In this document: piece after piece, positions 50,045 through 58,384 of the stretch | Layout of the letters: every line of letters begins with the position of its first letter | Position numbering within the stretch: the first letter of the stretch is position 1 | From: Brotaphodocola faecis | Lineage (GTDB): Bacteria; Bacillota; Clostridia; Lachnospirales; Lachnospiraceae | Assembly: GCF_040096075.1 (NCBI RefSeq) | Contig: NZ_JBBMFJ010000018.1 | Location: 1 to 64,000, forward strand | DNA length: 64,000 bases | Reading direction: 5' to 3' | Program-made: the position numbers and the translations under genes | Notes under the pieces: model-generated | Told to the model about the DNA's origin: nothing | Seen by the model: only the letters and a program-made list of their open reading frames with translations | Database searches by the model: none

Positions 50045-50073
50045 AGTATAGCAAAGGACACCGGAAAGAACAA
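50045..50073 (-). promoter_or_regulatory. Sigma-A-like promoter of the GH10-like gene
   Basis: Minus strand: -35 TTGTTC (50068-50073), 17-bp spacer, -10 TATACT (50045-50050). Leader about 75 nt. Confidence 0.5.
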
Positions 50074-50108
50074 GGAAACAAATCCTTAAGAAAAACCATC
50101 GAAACAGG

Positions 50109-51371
50109 TTACCGGTCCAGCAGAAATTCACTTAAAACCACGTTGCTGACATCGATTCCAAGCTCTGTTAAACGCACCATGGGCGCATCTACTTCAATGA
50201 GGCCCTGCTGCTCCAGCTTCTTTAAGGCATCCCCGTAGACATTCCACATATTCTGCCCGAAACGGTCCAGGAATTCACTGCCGGAGACTCCCTTCATCAT
50301 GCGCAGGCCCACAAACATGAATTCTTCCATTTTATCTTCCAGGGAAAGCTCTTCAATGTCACGGGCGGCCGCTCCGCCCTCGTACAGGTTTAAAGACAGA
50401 TACTCCTGCAGGTTTTCCGTATTATGGTAACGGTAGCCGTAGGTATAGGAGGACGCGCCAAGGCCAAGCCCCAGGTACTCCACGCCAGTCCAATATCCGA
50501 TGTTATGGCGGCATTCATAGCCTTTCTTCGCGTAATTGGAAATCTCATAGCGGTCATAGCCATGGGCAGCCATCATCTCTTTGGTCAGATGATACATTTC
50601 CCGGTCCGTATCCTCATCCGGGAGATCCGGCAGCGTCATGACTGCCGCCCGGGCCGCTATCTCAGCAGCGGTTTTCGGTGCCGGAAGCGCGCCGCCTCTG
50701 TCTGCGTCAGATTCCCCGCATACCACGCTGCTTTGTTTGCCCTGCGGCTCTCCAAACCGCTCATAAAACGGCGTTCCTTCCTCAATGATAAGGCTGTAGG
50801 CAGAGATATGCTCCGGTTTCAGCATCATGACTTTTTTCAGGGTATTTTTCCAGGAATGCACATCCTGTCCCGGCAGGGCAGACATCAAGTCCACATTGAT
50901 ATTTTTAAAGCCTGCCTGTCTCGCCCTCTGAAAGCTCTTTAAAAAGGAGTCGTAGGAATGGATGCGCCCTAAGTATTTCAGTTCTTTGTCATCCGCGGAC
51001 TGCAGGCCGATGCTTAAGCGGTTTACACCGCTCTGGCGGTACACCTCCAGCTTTTCCATGGTGAGGGTTCCCGGATTGGCTTCCATGGTAATCTCCGCGT
51101 CCGGGGAGATGTCAAAATTCTCAGAGAGCGTCGCGAACAGCTCCATGATCAGGTCCGCCGGAAGAATGGACGGAGTACCGCCGCCCACAAAGATCGTGGA
51201 CACACGGTACTCCTGAAAATTCGGACCCTGGCCGCAGATTTCTTCCAGCAACTTGTCCATATAGTCCCGGTACACCCGCTCCGGCGCTGCGAAGGACAAA
51301 AAGTCGCAGTAGGCGCACTTGCGGGCACAGAACGGGATGTGAATATAAAGTTCCAGTTCTCGTTTATTCAT
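50109..51371 (-). CDS. hemW: Radical SAM protein HemW (heme chaperone, CPDH-like)
   Basis: A 420-residue radical SAM protein with CX3CX2C at C15, C19, C22 (IPFCARKCAYCDF). The second cluster motif typical of HemW rather than true HemN is present, as are FVGGGTPSILP and TMEANPGTL. An insertion of about 40 residues, rich in Ala, Asp and Ser, separates TPFYERFGEPQG from LPDEDTDREMY and is not in most homologues. The start overlaps the lepA stop by 8 nt; the lepA-hemW pairing is conserved in Firmicutes. Its role in an anaerobe without obvious heme synthesis here is unclear. Confidence 0.9.
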   Translation of the reverse strand: MNKRELELYIHIPFCARKCAYCDFLSFAAPERVYRDYMDKLLEEICGQGPNFQEYRVSTIFVGGGTPSILPADLIMELFATLSENFDISPDAEITMEANPGTLTMEKLEVYRQSGVNRLSIGLQSADDKELKYLGRIHSYDSFLKSFQRARQAGFKNINVDLMSALPGQDVHSWKNTLKKVMMLKPEHISAYSLIIEEGTPFYERFGEPQGKQSSVVCGESDADRGGALPAPKTAAEIAARAAVMTLPDLPDEDTDREMYHLTKEMMAAHGYDRYEISNYAKKGYECRHNIGYWTGVEYLGLGLGASSYTYGYRYHNTENLQEYLSLNLYEGGAAARDIEELSLEDKMEEFMFVGLRMMKGVSGSEFLDRFGQNMWNVYGDALKKLEQQGLIEVDAPMVRLTELGIDVSNVVLSEFLLDR

Positions 51372-53178
51372 CGTCTAATTTCAGAACACTCATGAATGCC
51401 TTCTGCGGGATTTCTACATTGCCCACCTGACGCATTCGTTTCTTTCCTTCCTTCTGTTTTTCCAGAAGCTTCTTCTTACGTGAGATATCGCCGCCGTAAC
51501 ACTTGGCCAGAACATCCTTGCGCATGGCTTTTACGGTCTCACGGGCAATGATCTTGCCGCCCACCGCTGCCTGGATCGGGATTTCAAACAGATGGCGCGG
51601 GATCTCCTCTTTTAACTTCTCACACATCTTTCTGCCTCGCTCGTAAGCGGAATCCGCATGCACGATGAAGGACAGGGCATCCACTTCTTCCTTGTTGATG
51701 AGGATATCCAGTTTTACCAGCTCAGAGGTCTCATAGCCCTTCATGTCGTAGTCGAAGGACGCGTAGCCTCTGGAGCGGGATTTTAACGCGTCAAAGAAAT
51801 CGTAGATGATCTCATTTAACGGAAGGTCATACTTTAAGAGTGCTCTCGTCTCCTCAATATATTCCATGCCATGGTAAACGCCGCGGCGCTCCTGGCACAG
51901 CGTCATAATGGCGCCTACAAACTCGGTGGTCACCATAATCTCCGCGCTGACGATCGGCTCCTCCATGTACTCGATCTCGGTCGGGTCCGGCAGGTTGGAC
52001 GGGTTAGTCAGCTCAATCATCTCGCCGTTTTTCTTGTGAACGCGGTATACAACGCCCGGCGCCGTGGTAACGAGATCCAGGTTGTACTCACGCTCCAGAC
52101 GTTCCTGAATGATTTCCAGATGTAACAGGCCAAGGAAACCACAGCGGAAACCAAAGCCCAGGGCAATGGAGGTCTCCGGCTCAAAATACAGGGACGCGTC
52201 GTTTAACTGCAGCTTTTCCAGCGCATCACGCAGATCATTGTATTTTGCTCCATCTGCCGGATACAGGCCGCAGTAAACCATGGAGGTTACCTTCTTATAG
52301 CCCGGAAGCGGCTCTGCGCACGGACGGTTCGCGTCGGTGATGGTATCACCCACCCGGGTATCCTTCACGTTCTTAATGCTGGCCGTGATGTAGCCAACCA
52401 TACCGGCACTCAGCTCGTCGCACGGGATAAACTGGCCTGCGCCGAAGTAGCCGACCTCAACGACTTCCTCCTGGGCCCCGGTTGCCATCATGCGGATCAG
52501 GGTACCCTTCTTCACGGTTCCCTCTTTGATACGGCAGAATACGATCACGCCCTTGTACGGGTCGTACAGGGAGTCAAAGATCAGGGCCTGCAGCGGTGCC
52601 TCCGGGTCTCCCACCGGAGCCGGAACCTTGTGGACAATGGCCTCCAGTACATCCTCCACATTCAGGCCTGTCTTTGCGGAGATGCGCGGCGCGTCATGGG
52701 CCTCAATGCCGATGACATCCTCGATCTCGTCCGCAACCCAGTCCGGTCTTGCGCTCGGCAGATCAATCTTGTTGATAACCGGGAAGACATCCAGGTCATG
52801 ATCCAGCGCCAGATACACATTCGCCAGAGTCTGGGCCTCAATGCCCTGGGCTGCGTCTACTACAAGGATTGCGCCGTCGCAGGCTGCCAGGCTTCGGGAT
52901 ACCTCGTAGTTAAAGTCCACATGTCCTGGGGTGTCGATCAGGTTAAAAATATATTCTTCTCCATCTTTTGCGTGATAGACGGTGCGGACAGCCTGGGACT
53001 TGATGGTAATGCCGCGCTCCCGCTCCAGATCCATGTTGTCCAGTACCTGCGCCTGCATCTCGCGGCTGGTCAGAAGGCCGGTCATCTCGATGATGCGGTC
53101 TGCCAGAGTGGATTTGCCGTGGTCAATGTGGGCGATGATACAGAAATTGCGGATCTTGCTTTGGTCCATTGATGCCAT
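51364..53178 (-). CDS. lepA: Elongation factor 4 (LepA), back-translocating GTPase
   Basis: A 604-residue translational GTPase: G1 AHIDHGKST, G3 DTPGHVDF, G4 NKID, and the LepA-specific C-terminal domain ending with IPQKAFMSVLKLDDE. It acts on stalled or mistranslocated ribosomes. The frame is open to 53220; the ATG at 53178 has GGAGG 10 nt upstream and starts MASMDQSKIRNF. It overlaps hemW by 8 nt. Confidence 0.96.
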   Translation of the reverse strand: MASMDQSKIRNFCIIAHIDHGKSTLADRIIEMTGLLTSREMQAQVLDNMDLERERGITIKSQAVRTVYHAKDGEEYIFNLIDTPGHVDFNYEVSRSLAACDGAILVVDAAQGIEAQTLANVYLALDHDLDVFPVINKIDLPSARPDWVADEIEDVIGIEAHDAPRISAKTGLNVEDVLEAIVHKVPAPVGDPEAPLQALIFDSLYDPYKGVIVFCRIKEGTVKKGTLIRMMATGAQEEVVEVGYFGAGQFIPCDELSAGMVGYITASIKNVKDTRVGDTITDANRPCAEPLPGYKKVTSMVYCGLYPADGAKYNDLRDALEKLQLNDASLYFEPETSIALGFGFRCGFLGLLHLEIIQERLEREYNLDLVTTAPGVVYRVHKKNGEMIELTNPSNLPDPTEIEYMEEPIVSAEIMVTTEFVGAIMTLCQERRGVYHGMEYIEETRALLKYDLPLNEIIYDFFDALKSRSRGYASFDYDMKGYETSELVKLDILINKEEVDALSFIVHADSAYERGRKMCEKLKEEIPRHLFEIPIQAAVGGKIIARETVKAMRKDVLAKCYGGDISRKKKLLEKQKEGKKRMRQVGNVEIPQKAFMSVLKLDDE

Positions 53179-53290
53179 GTATTTATTTCCTCCAATAACG
53201 TATAAGGTCTGTTTTGTCAATTTACTATCATATCATTTTTTCAGATTCCATGCAAGACCGGATTGTGGCCCAGCCTGCGCCGTTTCTGCG

Positions 53291-54475
53291 CTATTCATAC
53301 ACTACCGGCTGAAGTACGGCATCCACTGCCTCCGCCAACAGATCCATGGCATTCCAGACCTCTTCCTTTGTGCTGGTCTGGGCTCCGGCTTCGATCAGGG
53401 ACGAACGCCCCCGCAGATGCAGGTTGTAGCGCAGGCCTTTTAAATAAATCTTTCGGGTGAATCCCGGATACCGGCCACAGGCCAGCTGCATCTGAAAGCA
53501 GAAGGCCAGATTTTCCTGCAGGTACGGGTTTGGCAGATAGGCAATCTCCCCCTCCGGCGTGCGGCTCATCCCCTGAAAGAACATGATCTGCGCCGTGGGC
53601 TTTCCGCCAATATCCTGCACCAGCCGCAAAGAATCTGACACCCCGTCCCGGTGCAGGTCCAGGATCACCTCAATGGTGGGATGTTCCTGCAAAATCCCCT
53701 GGATGCCCTCCAGCGCATAGGTGTAGGCCCGGCTGCGCTCCAGCGTTCCTTCCTTCCGGTCATAGGCTGTGGTGTCATGGATCACATTCCAGCCGCGCTG
53801 CCGCAGGAGTTCTGCCAGATAAGTCCCGGCTCCCACCACATTCGCGTCCGGGTTCCGGGGCCCGTAGTCCGCGTAGGTCTCGCTGGCGTGGGTGTGGTAA
53901 ATGAGGATCTGGGGCACTTCCGGGTTCTTTGTTAAACCTACATCGGTTCCAAGAAGCTTCTCTGCTTTCATAAGACCGCGGTCCGCTGTCGTGGAGGCAT
54001 GCACGCTGAAGTAATGTTTCATCAGATAGTCATAATCCTGCAGCTGTGCCAGGGCGGCTGCAGGGAGCGCAGTTCCATTACCAGCCTGCCCCGCTTCCGT
54101 TCCGGCTGAGCCTGCACTTCCGCCCGCACCGGTGCTGCCGTCCTCCAGGCCATTCCAACCAGCCAGATCTCCATTTCCGCCCTGAACCCTCCCGTCTGCC
54201 CCGGTACTTTCCTGTCCGCCGCCGACTGCCCCGGCGTTCCCGCTCCCGCCTTGCCATAAACGATTTTCCGCCGGTCCCGCGCCCGTTTCCTCCGCATACG
54301 AAAACAGGTATCCGTACCGCTCGTACGCATACCTGTATGTCTCGTAAACCGCGTAGGACGGATCTCTCCGCACCGGTTCTTCATTCTGAAACCGCGCCGC
54401 CGGGTACCGAAGCTGCAGGCACAACGCCAAAAGTCCTCTCAACACCCAGACCAGCAGATTACTCAAAACGGACAA
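53291..54475 (-). CDS. spoIIP: Stage II sporulation protein P (SpoIIP), peptidoglycan amidase/endopeptidase
   Basis: A 394-residue protein with an N-terminal membrane helix, a Gly/Ala/Ser-rich linker (about 70-140), and the SpoIIP hydrolase domain: ILIYHTHASETY, VILDLHRDGV and SLIEAGAQTST. With SpoIID and SpoIIM it drives septal peptidoglycan remodelling during engulfment. It starts inside the 3' end of sigE: the first candidate codon is TTG at 54475 (AAAGGA nearly adjacent), the next in-frame TTG at 54466 is spaced better (about 10 nt). Coupled to sigE either way. Confidence 0.88.
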   Translation of the reverse strand: MSVLSNLLVWVLRGLLALCLQLRYPAARFQNEEPVRRDPSYAVYETYRYAYERYGYLFSYAEETGAGPAENRLWQGGSGNAGAVGGGQESTGADGRVQGGNGDLAGWNGLEDGSTGAGGSAGSAGTEAGQAGNGTALPAAALAQLQDYDYLMKHYFSVHASTTADRGLMKAEKLLGTDVGLTKNPEVPQILIYHTHASETYADYGPRNPDANVVGAGTYLAELLRQRGWNVIHDTTAYDRKEGTLERSRAYTYALEGIQGILQEHPTIEVILDLHRDGVSDSLRLVQDIGGKPTAQIMFFQGMSRTPEGEIAYLPNPYLQENLAFCFQMQLACGRYPGFTRKIYLKGLRYNLHLRGRSSLIEAGAQTSTKEEVWNAMDLLAEAVDAVLQPVVYE

Positions 54476-55199
54476 TTTCCTTTTTCAGACGCTTCATGAT
54501 CTTTTTCTCCAGGCGGGAAATATAGGACTGGGAGATTCCCAGATGGTCTGCCACTTCCTTCTGGGTCATCTCTTCTCCCTCCGCGCTCTTTAAGCCGTAC
54601 CGCAGTTCCACAATAGTCTTCTCTCTGGGACTTAACCGGTCGATGGCAGATTTTAGCAGTTGCCGCTCTGTCTCATCCTCCAGGCCCCGGTAGATGATGT
54701 CATCATCCGTCCCCAGAATGTCCGAGAGCAGCAGTTCATTTCCGTCCCAGTCTACGTTAAGCGGCTCATCAATCGAGACCTCTGCCTTCGTCTTGCTGCT
54801 GCGGCGCAGATACATAAGGATCTCGTTTTCAATGCAGCGGGAGGCGTAGGTGGCCAGCTTAATATTCTTCTCCGGATTGAAGGTATTGATGGCCTTAATG
54901 AGGCCAATGGTGCCGATGGAGATCAGATCCTCTACCCCGACTGCCGTGTTGTCAAATTTCTTTGCTATGTAGACCACCAGGCGCAGATTATGCTCGATCA
55001 GAAGGGACCGTGCTTCCTTTTCCCCCTCGGTTCCCAGAAGTGAGATCATCTCCGCCTCCTTTTTGCTCTCCAGCGGAGGAGGCAGAATATCCGCGCCTCC
55101 GATATAGTGGACCTCTCCCTTTTTCTGCCACAGCATTGTGGTAAAGGAAGGAACTGCCTTAAACTGAAAACGATTTGGTACTGAAACTTTCACAATCAC
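54459..55199 (-). CDS. sigE: RNA polymerase sigma-E (mother cell, early)
   Basis: A 246-residue sporulation sigma factor. After a ~25-residue pro-sequence comes EVHYIGGADILPPPL, then region 2 (NLRLVVYIAKKFDNTAVGVEDLISIGTIGLIKA) and region 4 HTH ending LGISQSYISRLEKKIMKRLKK. As in Bacillus it should be made as inactive pro-sigma-E and cleaved by SpoIIGA. I start at GTG 55199, which has GGAGG 8 nt upstream. It follows spoIIGA after 18 bp and overlaps spoIIP. sigG, which often follows sigE, is not here. Confidence 0.94.
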   Translation of the reverse strand: MIVKVSVPNRFQFKAVPSFTTMLWQKKGEVHYIGGADILPPPLESKKEAEMISLLGTEGEKEARSLLIEHNLRLVVYIAKKFDNTAVGVEDLISIGTIGLIKAINTFNPEKNIKLATYASRCIENEILMYLRRSSKTKAEVSIDEPLNVDWDGNELLLSDILGTDDDIIYRGLEDETERQLLKSAIDRLSPREKTIVELRYGLKSAEGEEMTQKEVADHLGISQSYISRLEKKIMKRLKKEIVRFE

Positions 55200-55217
55200 T
55201 TTTCCATCCTCCCGATC

Positions 55218-56090
55218 TTATAATGTTAGCTCCCCGTGTAACAGCATTTCGTACCGATGCCGCGCGGACAGCGGCGTTTCGCAAAACGCCACCCACGGGT
55301 TCTCCAGAACCCGGACCAGCCTTCCCCGCTGCCGGATTTCCATCCGGTCCATGCGGACGGCGGCCAGGATCCCGTGTTCTTTTCCCACCGAACAGAAGGG
55401 AACATAAATGACCTGGGCAGCCGCTTCGCCAAACTCCAGGCCCGCACTCCGTTCCAGGATGTGAACCGGCTGGTGGTGATAAGGTTCATACAGCTGGTTC
55501 CCTGTATCCCGCAGAGCCCGTACTGTTTTCTGTTTTCCCTGGTAATACAATGTCGCCTCATACAGGCTGTTGTGAAATGCCATTCCCTGTCTCAGAAATA
55601 CGGTTCCGGCCCACAGTGCTCCCCCTGCCACGCTGAGGGCCAGCCCAAATTTCCGGAAGGTCCAGGGTGTCTGCTCCCAGACCGCTGTTACAGTACCCAC
55701 AAAAGCCTGTGGCGCGTTCCCGCTCACCGGCAGCTCCCTGCCGCCTCCCGCAGATTCCAGAAGCGAAAAGCTCCCACCGGTCAGCGCTGCTGCCATCCAC
55801 AGCACGGTAGTCCGCCGCAATAGTTCCAACAGACCGCCACGCCCAAAAGCAGCTCGTGTCATGAGCACCGCCGGCAACACCAGTTCCAGAAGGATCCAGA
55901 CAGATACCGGCAGGTTCGGGAAAAACACCAAAGCACAGCCCGCCGCGGCACCCACAACTGCCCCGAGAAGCAGCCGCCCTTTTCGCTTCCTCACAGGTTC
56001 ACGAAGAACCAGTCCGGTAAGAAACAGCAGATAGCAATCCGCAGCCAGGTTCACCAGAAAAAACAGATCCAGATACAGTGTTTCCGTCAT
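55218..56090 (-). CDS. spoIIGA: Sigma-E processing peptidase SpoIIGA
   Basis: A 290-residue aspartic-type protease: about five N-terminal membrane segments (1-165), then a cytoplasmic catalytic domain with the aspartate D195 in RALRDTGNQLYEP, followed by PVHILERSAGLEF. It cleaves pro-sigma-E in response to a signal from the forespore. The frame is open to 56114; the ATG at 56090 has AGGAGG 10 nt upstream. It is behind the spoIIG-type promoter at 56151-56183. Confidence 0.88.
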   Translation of the reverse strand: MTETLYLDLFFLVNLAADCYLLFLTGLVLREPVRKRKGRLLLGAVVGAAAGCALVFFPNLPVSVWILLELVLPAVLMTRAAFGRGGLLELLRRTTVLWMAAALTGGSFSLLESAGGGRELPVSGNAPQAFVGTVTAVWEQTPWTFRKFGLALSVAGGALWAGTVFLRQGMAFHNSLYEATLYYQGKQKTVRALRDTGNQLYEPYHHQPVHILERSAGLEFGEAAAQVIYVPFCSVGKEHGILAAVRMDRMEIRQRGRLVRVLENPWVAFCETPLSARHRYEMLLHGELTL

Positions 56091-56111
56091 TACACCGTGT
56101 CCTCCTGCTGT

Positions 56112-56144
56112 CATGAGCGTTCATAATCATTCTCACAGCTCATG
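56112..56144 (-). other. Stem-loop in the spoIIG leader
   Basis: CATGAGC (56112-56118) and GCTCATG (56138-56144) form a perfect 7-bp inverted repeat between the promoter and the spoIIGA RBS. It may be a leader hairpin or a regulator site. Confidence 0.4.
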
Positions 56145-56150
56145 TCCATC

Positions 56151-56183
56151 ATTATAATCATTCTGAGGGGAAAATTTTGTCAA
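56151..56183 (-). promoter_or_regulatory. spoIIG-type promoter with 21-bp spacer (Spo0A-dependent type)
   Basis: Minus strand: consensus -35 TTGACA (56178-56183) and consensus -10 TATAAT (56151-56156) but separated by 21 bp instead of 17. In Bacillus subtilis the spoIIG promoter has perfect hexamers 22 bp apart and works only when Spo0A~P remodels sigma-A RNA polymerase. TGTCAAA overlapping the -35 (opposite strand) and a TGTCGTT upstream (around 56212) each differ by one or two bases from the 0A box TGTCGAA. Confidence 0.65.
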
Positions 56184-56211
56184 ACGGATGGAGCGGATTC
56201 CCGTTTTTGAA

Positions 56212-56257
56212 CGACAAAAAAAGACAGAAGGCCAAATCTGGTCTTCTGTCTTTGTCG
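56212..56257 (-). terminator. Terminator after ftsZ
   Basis: Stem AAAGACAGAAG/CTTCTGTCTTT (56220-56230, 56243-56253), perfect 11 bp, followed on the minus strand by a T run; CGACA/TGTCG extend the base. It lies just upstream of the spoIIG promoter region. Confidence 0.8.
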
Positions 56258-56277
56258 ATTTTTGTTTGTGTGACTGC

Positions 56278-57519
56278 TTATCTCTTATTCTTTAAGAAAT
56301 CCGGGATATTGATCTGAGTCTGGTTTAACGGGCGGTAGGAACCCTGGCCCGGTGCTGCGGTCTGCGCGGAAGCAGTCTGCTGCGGAGCCTGAGTCTGAAC
56401 CGGTTTTACCGTCGGAGCCTGTGCGTGAAGCTGCGGAGCTGCCTTCGGAGCAGTTGCGCTTGCCTCAGCGGCAGCGGTGCGGCTCTGGGTGTTTAAGTTT
56501 AAACCGGACGGCATCTTCGGCTTGAAGTTGCCAAACTCTGCCATAGCCTTGTTGACCGGAGTGTTTGCGTGAGCGTCCAGGCCGGTTGCGATTACGGTGA
56601 TGGTAGCCTCGTCCTGAGCGTTCTCGTCGTACATAGCACCGAAGATGATGTTTGCGTCATCTCCAGCCAGCTCCTGAACGTAGCTTGCTGCCTCGTTTGC
56701 CTCGATCAGGCTGATATCGCCGGAAATGTTGATGATCACGTGGGTAGCGCCCTCGATGGTGGTCTCTAACAGCGGGCTTGCTACTGCCTGCTTTACAGCC
56801 TCAACAGCCTTGTCGTCACCCTTGGCATGTCCGATACCGATATGAGCAATGCCCTTGTCGGTCATAACGGTCTGAACATCTGCGAAGTCGAGGTTGATCA
56901 GGCCCGGTACGTTGATCAGGTCGGTGATTCCCTGAACGGCCTGCTGCAGCACTTCGTCTGCTTTCTTTAAAGCATCCGGCATGGTGGTTCTGCGGTCAAC
57001 GATCTCAAGAAGTTTGTCATTCGGGATCACGATGAGGGTATCAACGCTTGCCTTTAAATTCTCAATGCCTGCCAGCGCGTTGCTCATACGTGCCTTTGCC
57101 TCGAAACGGAACGGCTTGGTTACAACACCGACAGTCAGGATGCCCATGTCCTTCGCGATCTTTGCGATGACCGGAGCTGCGCCGGTACCGGTACCGCCGC
57201 CCATACCACAGGTAACAAATACCATGTCTGCGCCCTTGATAGCCTGTGCAATCTCCTCAGAGCTCTCCTCTGCTGCCTTCTGGCCAACCTCCGGCTTTGC
57301 GCCTGCGCCTAATCCCTTGGTCAGCTTCTCGCCGATCTGCATGGCGGTCGGTGCCTTACAGAACTGCAGTGCCTGTTTATCTGTGTTGATGCCGATGAAC
57401 TCCACACCCGCAATATTCTCATCTACCATGCGGTTTACTGCATTGTTGCCGGCACCGCCGACACCGATCACAATGATCTTTGCGGAGTTTTCCGCTTCAT
57501 TTATCTTAATCTCTAACAA
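56278..57519 (-). CDS. ftsZ: Cell division GTPase FtsZ
   Basis: A 413-residue tubulin-like protein. GTP-binding GGAGNNAVNRM and the signature GMGGGTGTGAAPV are intact. After residue ~320 comes a Gln/Ala/Thr-rich linker and the conserved C-terminal peptide NIPDFLKNKR that binds FtsA/SepF/ZipA-like partners. I start at TTG 57519 because AAGGAGG lies 8 nt upstream and the protein then begins MLEIKINEAENS; the in-frame ATG at 57546 has only a poor AAAGG. Own promoters lie upstream. Confidence 0.96.
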   Translation of the reverse strand: MLEIKINEAENSAKIIVIGVGGAGNNAVNRMVDENIAGVEFIGINTDKQALQFCKAPTAMQIGEKLTKGLGAGAKPEVGQKAAEESSEEIAQAIKGADMVFVTCGMGGGTGTGAAPVIAKIAKDMGILTVGVVTKPFRFEAKARMSNALAGIENLKASVDTLIVIPNDKLLEIVDRRTTMPDALKKADEVLQQAVQGITDLINVPGLINLDFADVQTVMTDKGIAHIGIGHAKGDDKAVEAVKQAVASPLLETTIEGATHVIINISGDISLIEANEAASYVQELAGDDANIIFGAMYDENAQDEATITVIATGLDAHANTPVNKAMAEFGNFKPKMPSGLNLNTQSRTAAAEASATAPKAAPQLHAQAPTVKPVQTQAPQQTASAQTAAPGQGSYRPLNQTQINIPDFLKNKR

Positions 57520-57571
57520 GACTGATTCCTCCTTAACTTCTTTCATTGGCCTTTTGTAACAGTTTTGTAAC

Positions 57572-57627
57572 ATTATATCAAAAACTAGTCTAGTAAATAC
57601 TATAGGTGATTTCTGAAAAAATATCAA
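57572..57627 (-). promoter_or_regulatory. ftsZ promoter region (one good site, one possible second -10)
   Basis: Minus strand: -35 TTGATA (57622-57627), 17-bp spacer, -10 TATAGT (57599-57604). A second -10, TATAAT (57572-57577) preceded by TGA, has no well spaced -35. Direct repeats AAAAACTAGTC (57580-57590 and 57651-57661) flank the first promoter. Confidence 0.55.
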
Positions 57628-57655
57628 CCGTTTTTTTCGCAAAAAAGCTGAAAAA

Positions 57656-58384
57656 CTAGTCCTTTGGCTTAAAGGTATACATGGGGTTGGTCCTGGTCTC
57701 GTCGTAATTGTCCAGATACAGGGTTCCGCTCTTTCCTTCCAGCTGCGGGAGCATGTCCCCCAGCTCCGCGATCTTGCCGTTGAGTCCTTCATTGCTGCCC
57801 AGGATCACCTCAATCTCACCCATGTACAGCGTGGCCTCCCCCAGCGTGTTGTACTGGATCTTGTCCACACTCAGGTCATAGATGGATAAGATCTGGGTCA
57901 GGTTTAAGATTTCCTCAAAAACCCGCTCACTCTCCACCGGAAGCTTCTGGTAAAGGACGATATGACCGAATTTCAGGCCCGTGATCCACGGGATGCCGGG
58001 AAGCTTCTGACTGGAGCTTTCCACGATAATACCGTCCTTGTCAAAGTACATATAACTGCTCATATAGGACACATAGCCCACCACGCTCTTTTCGTATACA
58101 ATGATCTCCGCCCGGTTCAGGCCTTTGATCACCAGCTTGTAATCCTCCACGAATGGAATTTCCTCATGCTTTCCGAAATGTTCGCGCAGGTAACAGAGCA
58201 CCGTGCTGCGACTTGTGTTGTCCGGAAACACCAGATCTGCCACCTGTTCGTCTGTATATTTTTCATTTCCCGTAACCCTGATCTCCCGGATCCGGATGGA
58301 GCACACGCCCGCTATGACCACAAGCAGCAGAAATACCGCTGCCAGAAGGATCACCATTTTTTTCCTGCCTGATCCATATTCCAT
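57656..58384 (-). CDS. ftsQ: Cell division protein FtsQ/DivIB
   Basis: A 242-residue bitopic protein: short basic cytoplasmic tail (YGSGRKK), one membrane helix (about 10-30), then a POTRA domain beginning IREIRVTGNEKYTDEQVADLVF and the FtsQ-type beta domain. It belongs to the divisome complex with FtsL and DivIC. The frame is open to 58537, but the ATG at 58384 has AGGAG about 11 nt upstream. It overlaps the end of murA by 122 nt in another frame. Confidence 0.85.
   Translation of the reverse strand: MEYGSGRKKMVILLAAVFLLLVVIAGVCSIRIREIRVTGNEKYTDEQVADLVFPDNTSRSTVLCYLREHFGKHEEIPFVEDYKLVIKGLNRAEIIVYEKSVVGYVSYMSSYMYFDKDGIIVESSSQKLPGIPWITGLKFGHIVLYQKLPVESERVFEEILNLTQILSIYDLSVDKIQYNTLGEATLYMGEIEVILGSNEGLNGKIAELGDMLPQLEGKSGTLYLDNYDETRTNPMYTFKPKD

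Noticed and set aside
57520..57792. Longer FtsZ starting upstream of the TTG
   Set aside because: The extra residues match no FtsZ, cover the promoter region and lack a good RBS.
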